From Bin55 sp965220235 (GTDB taxonomy: Bacteria > Pseudomonadota > Gammaproteobacteria > Pseudomonadales > Azotimanducaceae), in contig OZ244815.1 in the NCBI GenBank assembly GCA_965220235.1, positions 2,542,001 through 2,606,000 of the forward strand: 64,000 nt of DNA. Direction: 5' to 3'. This document shows positions 53,220-62,384 of this stretch, piece by piece; positions within the stretch are counted from its first letter, which is position 1; each line of letters opens with the position of its first letter. Under the pieces are notes generated by a model. That model was not told the origin of the DNA. It saw only the letters and a program-made list of their open reading frames with translations, and made no database searches. Both the position numbers and the translations under genes were made by a program.

Positions 53220-54670
53220 AACCGGTCAAGTTCCGGAAATGGAAGTTTGCCACCGTGCACGTGCATGCCTTTGATCTCGGAACAATGCGCGAGTGTAGGT
53301 ATGGCTTTACCCGGGTTCATTAACCCACTCGTGTCGAATACTTCCTTAAGCCTGAAGAACTGCTCAAGTTCAGGTGTTGAGAATTGAGAACACATGGGAT
53401 CGAGCTTCTCGACACCGACACCATGTTCTCCGGTGACGGTGCCTCCAACAGCCACACATAGTTCAAGAATCTCTACACCAAGGCGTTCCGCACGATGAAG
53501 TTGCTCATCATCGCTCGCGTCGTAAAGGATCAGGGGGTGGAGATTGCCATCGCCCGCATGAAACACATTTGCGACACGTAGTTCATGCTTTGCCGCTAAC
53601 GACGCAATGCTCGACAGAATCTTGCCGAGATAGCGGCGGGGAATGGTGCCGTCCATGCAGTAATAGTCCGGTGAGATCCGACCAACTGCTGGAAACGCCG
53701 CTTTTCGACCTTGCCAGAGAAGGTCACGCTCGTCAGGTTCGGACGCACTACGGATATTGATAGCGCCGTTCGTTTCCATTAGCTGCCGAATCAGCGTCGC
53801 ATCGCTACGCACTTGCTCATTCGTACCATCAACCTCGCATAGAAGAATCGTTGCTGCGTCACGCGGATATCCAGCGTGGACAAAATCCTCGGCGGCTTGA
53901 ATCGCCAGGGCGTCCATCATTTCTAGTCCCGCCGGTACGATTCCACGCGCGATGATTGCGGCCACACATTCGCCAGCAGATTCCACATCGTCGAACGCAC
54001 CTAACAGTACTTCCTTGCACGGTGGCGACGGCAACAACTTAACCGTGATCTCGGTAACAACGCCCAACATTCCTTCCGAGCCGACGAATAATGGAATGAG
54101 CTCAATGCCTGAGTTCTCATAGCCATTTCCGCCTAATGTCAGTTCGTCCCCTTCGATTGTCTGCACTTTTAACCCTAACACGTTATGTAGTGTCAGCCCG
54201 TACTTCAAACAGTGCACGCCGCCGGCGTTTTCCGCGACATTGCCGCCGATACTGCATGCGATCTGTGACGACGGATCGGGTGCGTAATAGAGTCCTTTAT
54301 CGGCTACGGCATCGGATATCGAGAGGTTGGTAGCGCCCGGTTGTACGGTCGCAGTACAACCAGTTTCGTCGACTTCGAGAATACGGTTCATCTTCGTCAG
54401 AACGAGAAGGACACCGTTCTCAAGTGGTAACGCACCACCCGAAAGCCCCGTTCCGGCACCTCTGGTAACGACTGGAACACCCGTCTCATGGCAAATTCGA
54501 AGGACTTGGCGCACGTCGTTGGTATCGCGTGGAAGCGCGACGACAGGCGGACGTTGACGATACGCGGTCAATCCGTCAGTTTCGAACGGCGTAGTCGCTG
54601 TCGCGTCAGTGAGTACGCAGTCCCTAGGTAACGTCGATTTGATGAGTTCAATCGCAAACTCAAGCGACAT
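53216..54670 (-). CDS. glcD: Glycolate oxidase catalytic subunit
   Basis: The 484-residue flavoenzyme oxidises glycolate to glyoxylate. The FAD part has VTRGAGTGLSGGALPLENGVLL, VQPGATNLSISD and APDPSSQIACSIGGNVAENAGG; the C-terminal oxidase domain has HAGDGNLHPLILYD and GGTVTGEHGVGVEKL. It is first in glcDEF and starts 58 bases after the end of the selenoprotein-like gene on the same strand, so the four may form one transcript. Confidence 0.94.
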   Translation of the reverse strand: MSLEFAIELIKSTLPRDCVLTDATATTPFETDGLTAYRQRPPVVALPRDTNDVRQVLRICHETGVPVVTRGAGTGLSGGALPLENGVLLVLTKMNRILEVDETGCTATVQPGATNLSISDAVADKGLYYAPDPSSQIACSIGGNVAENAGGVHCLKYGLTLHNVLGLKVQTIEGDELTLGGNGYENSGIELIPLFVGSEGMLGVVTEITVKLLPSPPCKEVLLGAFDDVESAGECVAAIIARGIVPAGLEMMDALAIQAAEDFVHAGYPRDAATILLCEVDGTNEQVRSDATLIRQLMETNGAINIRSASEPDERDLLWQGRKAAFPAVGRISPDYYCMDGTIPRRYLGKILSSIASLAAKHELRVANVFHAGDGNLHPLILYDASDDEQLHRAERLGVEILELCVAVGGTVTGEHGVGVEKLDPMCSQFSTPELEQFFRLKEVFDTSGLMNPGKAIPTLAHCSEIKGMHVHGGKLPFPELDRF

Positions 54671-54728
54671 CGTTCATCAGCTCATTCGTGAAGTGTTTCC
54701 GACCTCAAAACACGCTAAGCAATGCAAG

Positions 54729-55661
54729 CTAGTCTTGACGGGTGTGTCCGATGTCTCGCAAACGCTTCCGCTCACGACGTCGCTCTTCACCTTGTCGCAG
54801 CATCCGCTCACGATCTTCGGAATTGATCTCCATGTAGCGCTGTCGCCACTCGTCGGTTCCCCATCCATTCGGGTCTTTGACCACTGTACCTGGCTCCGAC
54901 GCCGTCTCGAATAGTTGCAAAGCCGCAGACACGATGCTCTGCTGCATGTCCAGATCGTATGGCTTTCCACAAGGATTACCGAGAGGAAAGTCGACAAAGT
55001 AAAACCGTGGTACACCACAGTGTTCAACGATGTCAATCGCTGACCCGAGAATAACGGTCGGGATACCGTTGGTTTCGAGATGCCTTGCTGTCAGTCCGAC
55101 GGACTGATGACAAACCGGTCACAATGGCACCAGCAGCGCAAGATCGGCTCGATCCTCCTGACACCGCGAAAGGATTTCAGGTGCATCAGTTTCTCGGGTT
55201 CGACGCTGACTATATTCCGTTGGAAGGCAATGAAAACGTGGCGCGACGCTTTGAATACTGCCATTCTCTGCAAGCTTCTGCAGGACTCGAACGGGTAGAT
55301 ATGAACCTAAATCGTTAAGGTGAGTCGCGTTCTTGTCCCACGCTAAGTCTCGAGCAAAAAGGTGGGACGGTAACTCATTGACGTCACCCGAGTCGACAAA
55401 ACGCGGATCCGTCATCAATCTGTCGTAACGCGCGCCCGTAGTTACCACCGCAATTCGCGACTCGGAAAGCGGTTTGCTGAGAGGTGTGAACGGAACGTCG
55501 TCGTGTTGCGCCCATTGATAGGCGCGATCAAATCCCTGCGCCTCGTAGTAGAGACGCGTACGTTCCATGTATTGAACTGGTTGGGCTTCTTGCATCGAAA
55601 TATCATACATAGGGTCGAGATAGCAACTCCGATCGAATGTCGTCATCCGACGATGATTCAT
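54729..55661 (-). CDS. Probable selenocysteine-containing GrdB/PrdB-family reductase (in-frame TGA)
   Basis: One frame runs from 55661 to a TAG at 54729 and is broken only by a TGA at 55119-55121 (codon 181). The residues around it read ALLVPL-U-PVCHQSVGLTARHLE, giving a UxxC redox motif like that of glycine/sarcosine/betaine/proline reductase selenoprotein B relatives; some homologues, as I recall, have Cys there. Downstream the frame keeps family-like sequence (GIPTVILG, EHCGVPRF, FPLGNPCGKP) up to a charged end. Upstream are QYMERTRLYYEAQGF, DDVPFTPL and DVNELPSHLFARDLAWDKN. A perfect stem-loop follows the TGA. The product would have about 310 residues. The start is uncertain: ATG 55661, 55646, 55610 or 55595. 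It is divergent from the amidohydrolase gene and lies upstream of glcD. A Cys-to-stop mutation or sequence error is the alternative. Confidence 0.82.
55091..55107 (-). promoter_or_regulatory. SECIS-like stem-loop after the in-frame TGA
   Basis: On the minus strand tcagtcc (55107-55101) and ggactga (55097-55091) form a perfect 7-bp stem closing a 3-base GTC loop. The stem begins 11 bases after the TGA, and the apex lies about 18-20 bases after it, within the range reported for bacterial SECIS elements. A G is in the loop, as SelB recognition usually needs. It lies within the coding sequence, as is normal in bacteria. Confidence 0.7.
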
Positions 55662-55679
55662 AGACTCTAGGACAAAAAA

Positions 55680-57014
55680 TTGCCCAATTCTGTAGTTTTG
55701 AAAAACGGTACGCTGGTAAACGAAGGTCGTATGTTTGAAGGCGATCTGGCTATGGATGGCGAACGGATCTCTCAAGTCGGTGGCGTCGCCTCCGGCCAGA
55801 CCGAGATCGACGTGAATGGAGCATGGGTTATCCCTGGAATGATCGACGATCAGGTTCATTTCCGCGAGCCAGGATTCGAGCATAAAGGCGAGATCAAGAC
55901 GGAATCCCGCGCCGCAGTCGCTGGTGGCATTACCAGTTATATGGAGATGCCAAACTGTGTTCCACAAACCATTAACGAAGACAGGCTGAAAGCCAAAATC
56001 GCACGCGCACGAGATGTTTCACATGCGAATTTCGGCTTTTATCTAGGCGCGACGAACGACAATCTAGAGGCGATCAAGTCAGTTGATCCACACCTTGCAT
56101 GTGGTGTGAAGGTATTCATGGGTGCATCAACCGGCAACATGCTCGTTGACAATGAAGAAACGCTTCACGGCATCTTCGCAGCTTCGCCGATTTTGATCGC
56201 CACGCATTGTGAACACACCCCGACCATCATCGAGAATGAACGCGCGGCATTAGAAGAATTCGGCGAAGATATGCCGCCGAGTCAGCATCCACTTATTCGA
56301 TCACGAGAGGCGTGTTTTAAATCTTCCGAACTTGCGGTTTCACTCGCAAAGGAACACGGATCAAAACTCCACATATTACACCTTACGACCGCAGATGAGA
56401 TGGCTTTATTTGAGCCTGGACCCATCGCGTCGAAACGAATCACTGCGGAGGTGTGTGTCCACCACCTCTTCTTTAACGACGCATGGTACGAATCGAAGGG
56501 GACATTCATTAAGTGCAATCCCGCGATCAAACGTCGTTCCGATCAGCTCGCGCTGCGTAAAGCACTCCAGGAGGATCGAATTGATGTCATCGCAACCGAT
56601 CACGCCCCGCATACGATCGAAGAGAAGCAACAACCTTTTGCGTTAGCTCCTTCTGGTTTACCGTTAGTTCAACATGCATTACTGGCCGTGTTCGAACACG
56701 CGATCGAAGGCATTTTCGACGTACCTACATTGGTTCGCAAAACCTCACACGCTCCTGCCGAGCTCTATGACGTTGCCAATCGCGGTTATCTCCGCGAGGG
56801 CTACTTTGCTGACATCGCGGTCATCGACAGCGCGCAGAGTACGTCGATCGACAATGAGCCGATCTTGGCGAAGTGCGGTTGGTCACCTTTCGGAGGAATT
56901 ACGTTTGCGTCCAAAGTTACGCACACGTTCGTTAACGGAACCATGGTTTACGACGGCGCCGAAGTCATCGACGCACCACAAGGTCAAGCGTTAACCTACG
57001 ACCGCCCGAATTAA
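55680..57014 (+). CDS. Dihydroorotase-like cyclic amidohydrolase
   Basis: This 444-residue TIM-barrel metalloenzyme has the first metal motif DDQVHFREPG (about 57-66), the carboxylated Lys in CGVKVFMGAST, further ligands in ATHCEH and HILHLTTADE, and the catalytic Asp in VIATDHAPHT. The HFREPG wording favours dihydroorotase over hydantoinase. No pyr genes are adjacent, so pyrimidine synthesis is plausible but another cyclic amide substrate cannot be excluded. The start is TTG 55680. It is transcribed away from the selenoprotein gene. Confidence 0.85.
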   Translation: MPNSVVLKNGTLVNEGRMFEGDLAMDGERISQVGGVASGQTEIDVNGAWVIPGMIDDQVHFREPGFEHKGEIKTESRAAVAGGITSYMEMPNCVPQTINEDRLKAKIARARDVSHANFGFYLGATNDNLEAIKSVDPHLACGVKVFMGASTGNMLVDNEETLHGIFAASPILIATHCEHTPTIIENERAALEEFGEDMPPSQHPLIRSREACFKSSELAVSLAKEHGSKLHILHLTTADEMALFEPGPIASKRITAEVCVHHLFFNDAWYESKGTFIKCNPAIKRRSDQLALRKALQEDRIDVIATDHAPHTIEEKQQPFALAPSGLPLVQHALLAVFEHAIEGIFDVPTLVRKTSHAPAELYDVANRGYLREGYFADIAVIDSAQSTSIDNEPILAKCGWSPFGGITFASKVTHTFVNGTMVYDGAEVIDAPQGQALTYDRPN

Positions 57015-57955
57015 CCTCGGTTGACCACGCTTACGCGAAGGTCGTGTGATCCGTCCTCTCGCGTGTATTCGTAATAGAAGAACACTTGCCCACCTGCTTC
57101 GAGAGCATAAACATATCGCACGCATCCGAAAGGCGACTGAATCCAGGGCTGCTCCTGATCTAGTCGTTCGAATTTCGTCCCGTCAGCGCTCCAGGCCAGT
57201 CCACACCATTCTTCGTATGTGTCGTAGAAATTTCGACCGCCATCGTAAAAAGCGAGCCACCCATCCTTCTCCCGGATGACAGAGTTGATGCGTGCACGGC
57301 GACCGTGCCACGTATCGCTATTTGGTGGTTCAAACACGCGTCGGATGGACGTGAAATATCTTCCATCAGTGGATGTCGCCAAGAAAGTGGCATCACCGCC
57401 GCCTACATGAAAGACATCGCCTTCTTGTCGAGGTGCGTTGGTACTTGCGCCCGCAACATAGACCGTATATGACCCGTCGCTAACGTACACTACAGGATCT
57501 TTGAGCGAGCGTTGACCGAAAGCTTGTGGCTGAAAAACGGTGCGTCTAGCTTGTGCACTGATTGAATTCAGTTCTTCGCCTTCAAGCAGATCGATCCGCC
57601 AATAGCCCGCACCTGCAACTTCATATGAGATGTAGAACTTCCAGCGACCATCCAGACCGCGCACACAGTGACCGACCTCAATCGACGATGCCGCGAATTC
57701 ATCTTTGGTCGCAGACCAGACGTCTGTAAATTCCAACCCATCCGTACTGGTGGCGAGCGCACAACGGCCACCGCGTCCCTTTTCTAACGGAGTGCGCTCG
57801 CGATAGAAGAGAACGTATTGCCCAGAGTGTTCATCAAAAGACACTTTGTGGCCACCAGCCCAATATCCGTAGCCTCGACCAGGAGGGTCACGAATTACGG
57901 TTCCGTGAGTAGGATCGAAGCGAAGATGATCAAAATCAGTTTCTGAGGGAAGCAT
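57011..57955 (-). CDS. Five-bladed beta-propeller, glycoside-hydrolase-like protein
   Basis: The 314-residue protein consists of repeated beta blades with sequences such as GHKVSFDEHSGQYVLFYRER, ALATSTDGLEFTDVW, KDPVVYVSDGSYTVYVAG and FLATSTDGRYFTS, as in GH43/GH117/GH130-like propellers. I cannot assign a family or confirm the catalytic acids. No signal peptide is seen with ATG 57955, which follows gaaagga; longer starts to 58051 add an unlikely extension. It is the last gene in the direction of the ABC exporter, and overlaps the amidohydrolase end by 4 bases. Confidence 0.6.
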   Translation of the reverse strand: MLPSETDFDHLRFDPTHGTVIRDPPGRGYGYWAGGHKVSFDEHSGQYVLFYRERTPLEKGRGGRCALATSTDGLEFTDVWSATKDEFAASSIEVGHCVRGLDGRWKFYISYEVAGAGYWRIDLLEGEELNSISAQARRTVFQPQAFGQRSLKDPVVYVSDGSYTVYVAGASTNAPRQEGDVFHVGGGDATFLATSTDGRYFTSIRRVFEPPNSDTWHGRRARINSVIREKDGWLAFYDGGRNFYDTYEEWCGLAWSADGTKFERLDQEQPWIQSPFGCVRYVYALEAGGQVFFYYEYTREDGSHDLRVSVVNRG

Positions 57956-57996
57956 CAACAATGTCCTTTCAAATTGATTAACTACGAGAAGGTCTC

Positions 57997-58803
57997 TTAC
58001 GATCCGGTCGATTGATAGTTCTTCACACCAAAGAACCAGAATGAGAGACACACTGCAAAGAAAACGTACCCCGCGAGCGGTGCGAGAGATTGCGTGAAGA
58101 TCGTGCTACCCAACGGATCTGGAACGTCGAGAACCCCTACCATCGGAAAGTACGCTACACACGCGAGTGGAATGACGTAAGTGAAGAAATTCGTAAACGA
58201 CTCCTTGTAGATCGACATCGGATATTGAGCTGCCTCCATCCCGCCATGAGAGATCGTGTTCAGGATTTCAAGCGATTCAATCGTCCAAAAACTCATGGTC
58301 GCCCGCACGATCTGAATCGCGTAGAAAAACGCATACATGCTTGAAACTGCGAAGACATACAGTGCTAAGCGTCCGAGCGTCCAGTCAATTTCGAGCGATA
58401 TCAATGCGTAAGTCAACACAAGTATGCCTTGCAGTAGCTGCCCTAATTTATGTAGCGCTACTTCGCGAGCCGCTACGAGAATCACGATGCTGGCTGGTCG
58501 CAAAAGGAATCGATCGAATTGACCCGTGCGTATTAGCGAGGAACCGAACGTGTCGAATCCGCGGGCCGTGATGTCAACGCTCGCGAAAACGATGTTGATC
58601 GTTCCATACAGAAACGCGACATGGGCGACCGTCCACACGCCAAGATTTCCAAACCGGTCAAACAGTGCCCAAATCCCAATAGCTTGCACCATGCTGGTGA
58701 CAAACGTTCCTGCAACCATGAACAAGAACGCACCACGGTACTGCATCTGACCGCGGATAGCGATCATCATCAGCCTTCCGAACAGTTGGATCGCTGCGAT
58801 CAT
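57997..58803 (-). CDS. ABC-2 type exporter permease, second subunit
   Basis: This 268-residue protein has six predicted membrane helices and belongs with the permease upstream to the ABC2_membrane_6 (DUF990-like) group. Characteristic stretches are RGQMQYRGAFLFM and GQFDRFLLRPASIVILVAARE. ATG 58803 overlaps the stop of the first permease (ATGA); the open frame extends to 59316 only as a shadow. Confidence 0.85.
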   Translation of the reverse strand: MIAAIQLFGRLMMIAIRGQMQYRGAFLFMVAGTFVTSMVQAIGIWALFDRFGNLGVWTVAHVAFLYGTINIVFASVDITARGFDTFGSSLIRTGQFDRFLLRPASIVILVAAREVALHKLGQLLQGILVLTYALISLEIDWTLGRLALYVFAVSSMYAFFYAIQIVRATMSFWTIESLEILNTISHGGMEAAQYPMSIYKESFTNFFTYVIPLACVAYFPMVGVLDVPDPLGSTIFTQSLAPLAGYVFFAVCLSFWFFGVKNYQSTGS

Positions 58804-59657
58804 CCGCCTTGCACCACGAGTCGTACGCGAGCGCGTGCGATGAGTCCATAACCAAAAAGGACCAAGATGACTACCCACAGGACTTGCAGCACGATTTCTT
58901 GGGATGCCATGGCGAGCGGGATATCGCCTGAGTAAATCCGAAAAGGTACGTCGCACAACCCGCGAAAAGGCTGCCAATATAGAAACGGTTGCATCCAATC
59001 TGGAAATAGCGGCAACGGCACGATCATGCCGGAAAATACCGGGACAACACCGTACATGAACGTTGAAATCCCTCGGCCTTCGATCATCCAGAACATCGAG
59101 ATAGTGATCAGGATCGTGATCGCGCAAGAGAGCATCACCGTGACGATAAAAGACAGCAAGAACATCAAACCGTGCGCGACACTTGCTGGCGCGGGAAGCG
59201 CCCACTCGGGTAATCCAATCAGCGGTAAGACGAGCGTAGCGAAGATGACGCCGGGGATCATCCGCGACAATGTCGGCGCAGTGCGAAATGCGAGCGTGCG
59301 AGCGAACCAAAACCAATACAGATCGAGCGGTCGCAGCAGTTCGTATGCAACACCGCCGCTCGTAAACAGTCCCTGTAGCTCTGGGTCATGATTCGAAGGT
59401 AGTAGGCCAAACAGCACCTGACCCAACCACACATACGCAACGATCGCAGTAAAGGTCATTGGCGGAGTGGTTACCGCGACCGCATAGAACGCGCCAAGCA
59501 CCATCAACTTGATGCATCCCCAAAAAATCTGCGTCGCCACTCCGGCGAGAGCTGCCGCACGATACTGCAGGAGGACGCGGAAGCGAGCAGCAACGACGGC
59601 CGCGTAGCTACGCAAAAGTGCCACGGTCAACGATTGCAATCTTCGACTTCGCGACAT
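58800..59657 (-). CDS. ABC-2 type exporter permease, first subunit
   Basis: This 285-residue protein has six helices and the typical RFRVLLQYRAAALAGVATQIFWG and GGVAYELLRPLDLYWFWFART segments. It forms a heterodimer with the second subunit. Permease pairs of this type with a cognate ATPase resemble viologen/daunorubicin-type exporters. The gene lies 18 bases after the ATPase gene. Confidence 0.85.
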   Translation of the reverse strand: MSRSRRLQSLTVALLRSYAAVVAARFRVLLQYRAAALAGVATQIFWGCIKLMVLGAFYAVAVTTPPMTFTAIVAYVWLGQVLFGLLPSNHDPELQGLFTSGGVAYELLRPLDLYWFWFARTLAFRTAPTLSRMIPGVIFATLVLPLIGLPEWALPAPASVAHGLMFLLSFIVTVMLSCAITILITISMFWMIEGRGISTFMYGVVPVFSGMIVPLPLFPDWMQPFLYWQPFRGLCDVPFRIYSGDIPLAMASQEIVLQVLWVVILVLFGYGLIARARVRLVVQGG

Positions 59658-59675
59658 ATGCTATTAACGCCGGTG

Positions 59676-60656
59676 CTAATGTTCGATGCGTTCAGCTTGA
59701 TACATCTCAGCAACGATCCGCTCGATCGGCGGATGCGTGATCAGGAGATCCTTTACAGGGTATTGACGCAACACCTCGTCAACGAATTCTGGTACATCCG
59801 ATTCCACGCTAAACAGGATGTGCGAGTCTGATCGTTCGACGACGAGTGTCTCGTGTGCGGGTGCGGTCAAGGCAAATGATTCAAGTTCAATGGCAACGTA
59901 CCGACCTTCTCCGTACTGCGCGCGAAGGTCCGCAATCGAACCGTCCATGAGTAGCTGTCCATCACTTAGAACCAAAATCCGGTCGCAAAGCGCTTCAATG
60001 TCATCCAGATTGTGTGTCGTGAGTAGCACCGTTACGTTCCGGTCGCGGGAGACTTGCTTTATGAATGCTCGTACATTCAATTGCGAAACTGCATCCAAGC
60101 CGATCGTTGGCTCGTCGAGAAACAGAATTCTTGGTGCGTGAAGCAACGCAGCCGCAATGTCACAACGGACTCGCTGACCGAGACTGAGCTGCCGGACGGG
60201 GGTATCGAGCAATTCGCTCAGATCCAGCATTTCGACTAGCTCGTCTCTTCGCTGCTGATAGACGGAATTTGTTACTCGGTAGATATCACGCAGCAAGTCG
60301 AACGACTCGATAACTGGGAGATCCCACCAGAGTTGCGTCCGCTGACCAAATACGACCCCGATTGACGCGACGTGCGCTCGCCGTTGCTTCCACGGAATAC
60401 GACCATCTACTTCGCATCGACCGGCACTCGGTACAAGAATCCCCGATAGGATTTTGATCGTAGTGGACTTGCCAGCGCCATTGGGACCGATGTAACCGAC
60501 TAACTCCCCTTCGTCGATCGTGAAGCTGACATCGCGTAACGCGTCCACAGAACGATATTTACGCTGAATCAAACCTCCAACGGCACCTAACAATCCCGGT
60601 TTGCGTTCAGCAATACGAAACGTCTTGCTTAGTCCTTCTACCAGAATTTGTGACAT
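59676..60656 (-). CDS. ABC exporter ATP-binding protein
   Basis: This 326-residue ATPase has Walker A GPNGAGKST (about 58-66), the signature LSLGQRVR and Walker B ILFLDEPTIGLD with His switch TTHNLDDIEALC. The FGQRTQLWWDLP loop is typical of the ATPases that pair with the DUF990-like permeases. A C-terminal extension (about 240-326) may sense or regulate. It is the first gene of the three-gene operon. Confidence 0.92.
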   Translation of the reverse strand: MSQILVEGLSKTFRIAERKPGLLGAVGGLIQRKYRSVDALRDVSFTIDEGELVGYIGPNGAGKSTTIKILSGILVPSAGRCEVDGRIPWKQRRAHVASIGVVFGQRTQLWWDLPVIESFDLLRDIYRVTNSVYQQRRDELVEMLDLSELLDTPVRQLSLGQRVRCDIAAALLHAPRILFLDEPTIGLDAVSQLNVRAFIKQVSRDRNVTVLLTTHNLDDIEALCDRILVLSDGQLLMDGSIADLRAQYGEGRYVAIELESFALTAPAHETLVVERSDSHILFSVESDVPEFVDEVLRQYPVKDLLITHPPIERIVAEMYQAERIEH

Positions 60657-60701
60657 GTGAGATACTTAGACCGACGGGCTTGCTGTCCGTCGTATCCGTA
60701 G

Positions 60702-62360
60702 CTACGCAGCGCTTTCTTTATCTCTAAGCTCAGGTAGGACGTATCCATCCGCCTGAAGGTTTGCTCGAACCGTCTTCTTGTCCATCTTGCCCGTAGACGT
60801 CAACGGAATCTCGTCAACAAAGAGAACTTCGTCCGGTAGCTGCCATCGCGCAAATGAATTCGCACAGTGATCAATGATCTCTTGGCTAGAAACGTTGGCT
60901 TCCGGACCAAGGATGACCAATGCGACGGGACGTTCCTCCCAGCGTGGATGCGGTTGTGCCACGACACACGCCTGCTGAATGCCATCGATCGAAACAATCG
61001 TGTTTTCGAGATCAACCGACGAAATCCACTCGCCCCCGCTCTTCACCAAATCCTTTGAACGATCGGCGATGATCAAGTATTCGTCGGAATCGATCTTGCC
61101 AACGTCGCCTGTGATCAGCCAGTCACCAAAGAACTTATCTGGCTGTGGGTCGTCGAAATACTCTTTACAAATCCACGGTCCTCGCACATAGATTTCACCA
61201 ATCTGCTCACCATCGTGCGGAAGAGGCTGATTGTTTTCGTCAAATACGTCGAGCTCCAACCCCGGCATAAGCAACCCCGCTTTACCCATATCAACGAAGC
61301 GTTCATCCATTGATCGATTCTCGTCCCCGTGTTTGGCTATGCGTCGCGATAGCGTACCGAGTGGGCTCATTTCCGTCATGCCCCAACCCTGAATGATCTC
61401 AACACCAAGTGTCTCCCAATACCACTGAATCAGTGAGACCGGTGGTGCTGAACCTCCACATGTGAGTCGTTGAAGGTTTGATAGATCAAACTCATCCGAA
61501 CTTGCTTCGATCGCAGCTCTTAGCCCTTGCCAGATCGTGGGAACACCAGCTGATAACGTCACGCCTTCTTCGGCAATCAGCCGAAGCAATCGATCAGGCT
61601 GCATAAATCGGTGCGGCAGCACCTGCTTACAACCGAGCATAAGAGCGGCCCAAGGTAAGCCCCACCCCATCGCGTGAAACATCGGCACGATGCCACACAG
61701 TGTGTCCGTAGCCGACAGATTCATTGAGTCCGTCAGTCCAATCGTCATGGTGTGTAAGTACTGAGCACGATGTTCGTATTCGACGCCTTTCGGGTTACCA
61801 GTCGTTCCGCTCGTATAGCACAATCCCAGCGGTGCGTACTCGTCGAGTTGAGGCCATTCGACTCGTGTCGGATAACCGCGAATGAAATCTTCGTACGTCA
61901 CGACGTTTCGTAGTGACGTCTTGGAGACGTCGAATTCCGATTCCTCGACGACGACGAATCGTTCGACCGTTGGCAGTTTTGGCTGAAGTTCTTCCATCAG
62001 AGGGACGAGGTCTTCGTCAACCAAGATGAGCCGATCCTCGGCATGGTTAACGATGTACTCTAGGTCCTTTGGCGACAGTCGCGTGTTTAGCGTGTGGAGT
62101 ACGACGCCCATTCCTGCGGTCGCGTGATATGCCTCAACATGCTGCGAGCTGTTCCACATAAACGTACCAATACGATCACCGATACCTATACCAGCGTCCG
62201 ATAGCGCACCAGCCAACTGATGTGCTCGCGCGCTTGTTTCTGCGTACGTTTGCCGTCTTGTGCCTGATTCCGTCGCGGTCACTATCTCGCTATCCGGCGA
62301 AATCGTTGCACCACGTTCGATAAGGCGCGACATTAGGAGCGGAGTACGTTGCATTCCCAT
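60702..62360 (-). CDS. Medium/long-chain acyl-CoA synthetase-like enzyme
   Basis: This 552-residue ANL-superfamily enzyme has the AMP motif CYTSGTTGNPKGVEYEH (about 185-200), GWGMTEMSPLGT and WLITGDVGKIDSDEYLIIADRSKDLVKSGGEWIS, with the C-terminal lysine in PLTSTGKMDKKTVR. It probably activates fatty or aromatic acids as AMP adducts then CoA esters. Substrate specificity is not deducible. It shares direction with the next synthetase, 24 bases away. Confidence 0.9.
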   Translation of the reverse strand: MGMQRTPLLMSRLIERGATISPDSEIVTATESGTRRQTYAETSARAHQLAGALSDAGIGIGDRIGTFMWNSSQHVEAYHATAGMGVVLHTLNTRLSPKDLEYIVNHAEDRLILVDEDLVPLMEELQPKLPTVERFVVVEESEFDVSKTSLRNVVTYEDFIRGYPTRVEWPQLDEYAPLGLCYTSGTTGNPKGVEYEHRAQYLHTMTIGLTDSMNLSATDTLCGIVPMFHAMGWGLPWAALMLGCKQVLPHRFMQPDRLLRLIAEEGVTLSAGVPTIWQGLRAAIEASSDEFDLSNLQRLTCGGSAPPVSLIQWYWETLGVEIIQGWGMTEMSPLGTLSRRIAKHGDENRSMDERFVDMGKAGLLMPGLELDVFDENNQPLPHDGEQIGEIYVRGPWICKEYFDDPQPDKFFGDWLITGDVGKIDSDEYLIIADRSKDLVKSGGEWISSVDLENTIVSIDGIQQACVVAQPHPRWEERPVALVILGPEANVSSQEIIDHCANSFARWQLPDEVLFVDEIPLTSTGKMDKKTVRANLQADGYVLPELRDKESAA

Positions 62361-62384
62361 GGTTTGAACTCGTCTTAGTAGGAT

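Noticed and set aside
54677..55036. 119-codon minus-strand frame after the selenoprotein TGA
   Set aside because: It is in a different frame from the continuous reductase sequence, and its composition is unlike a protein.
55662..55967. Extension of the selenoprotein frame upstream
   Set aside because: It is antisense to the amidohydrolase gene and has no similarity to the reductase family.
58804..59316. N-terminal extension of the second ABC permease
   Set aside because: It is an out-of-frame shadow of the first permease gene; ATG 58803 overlaps that gene's stop and fits the family.
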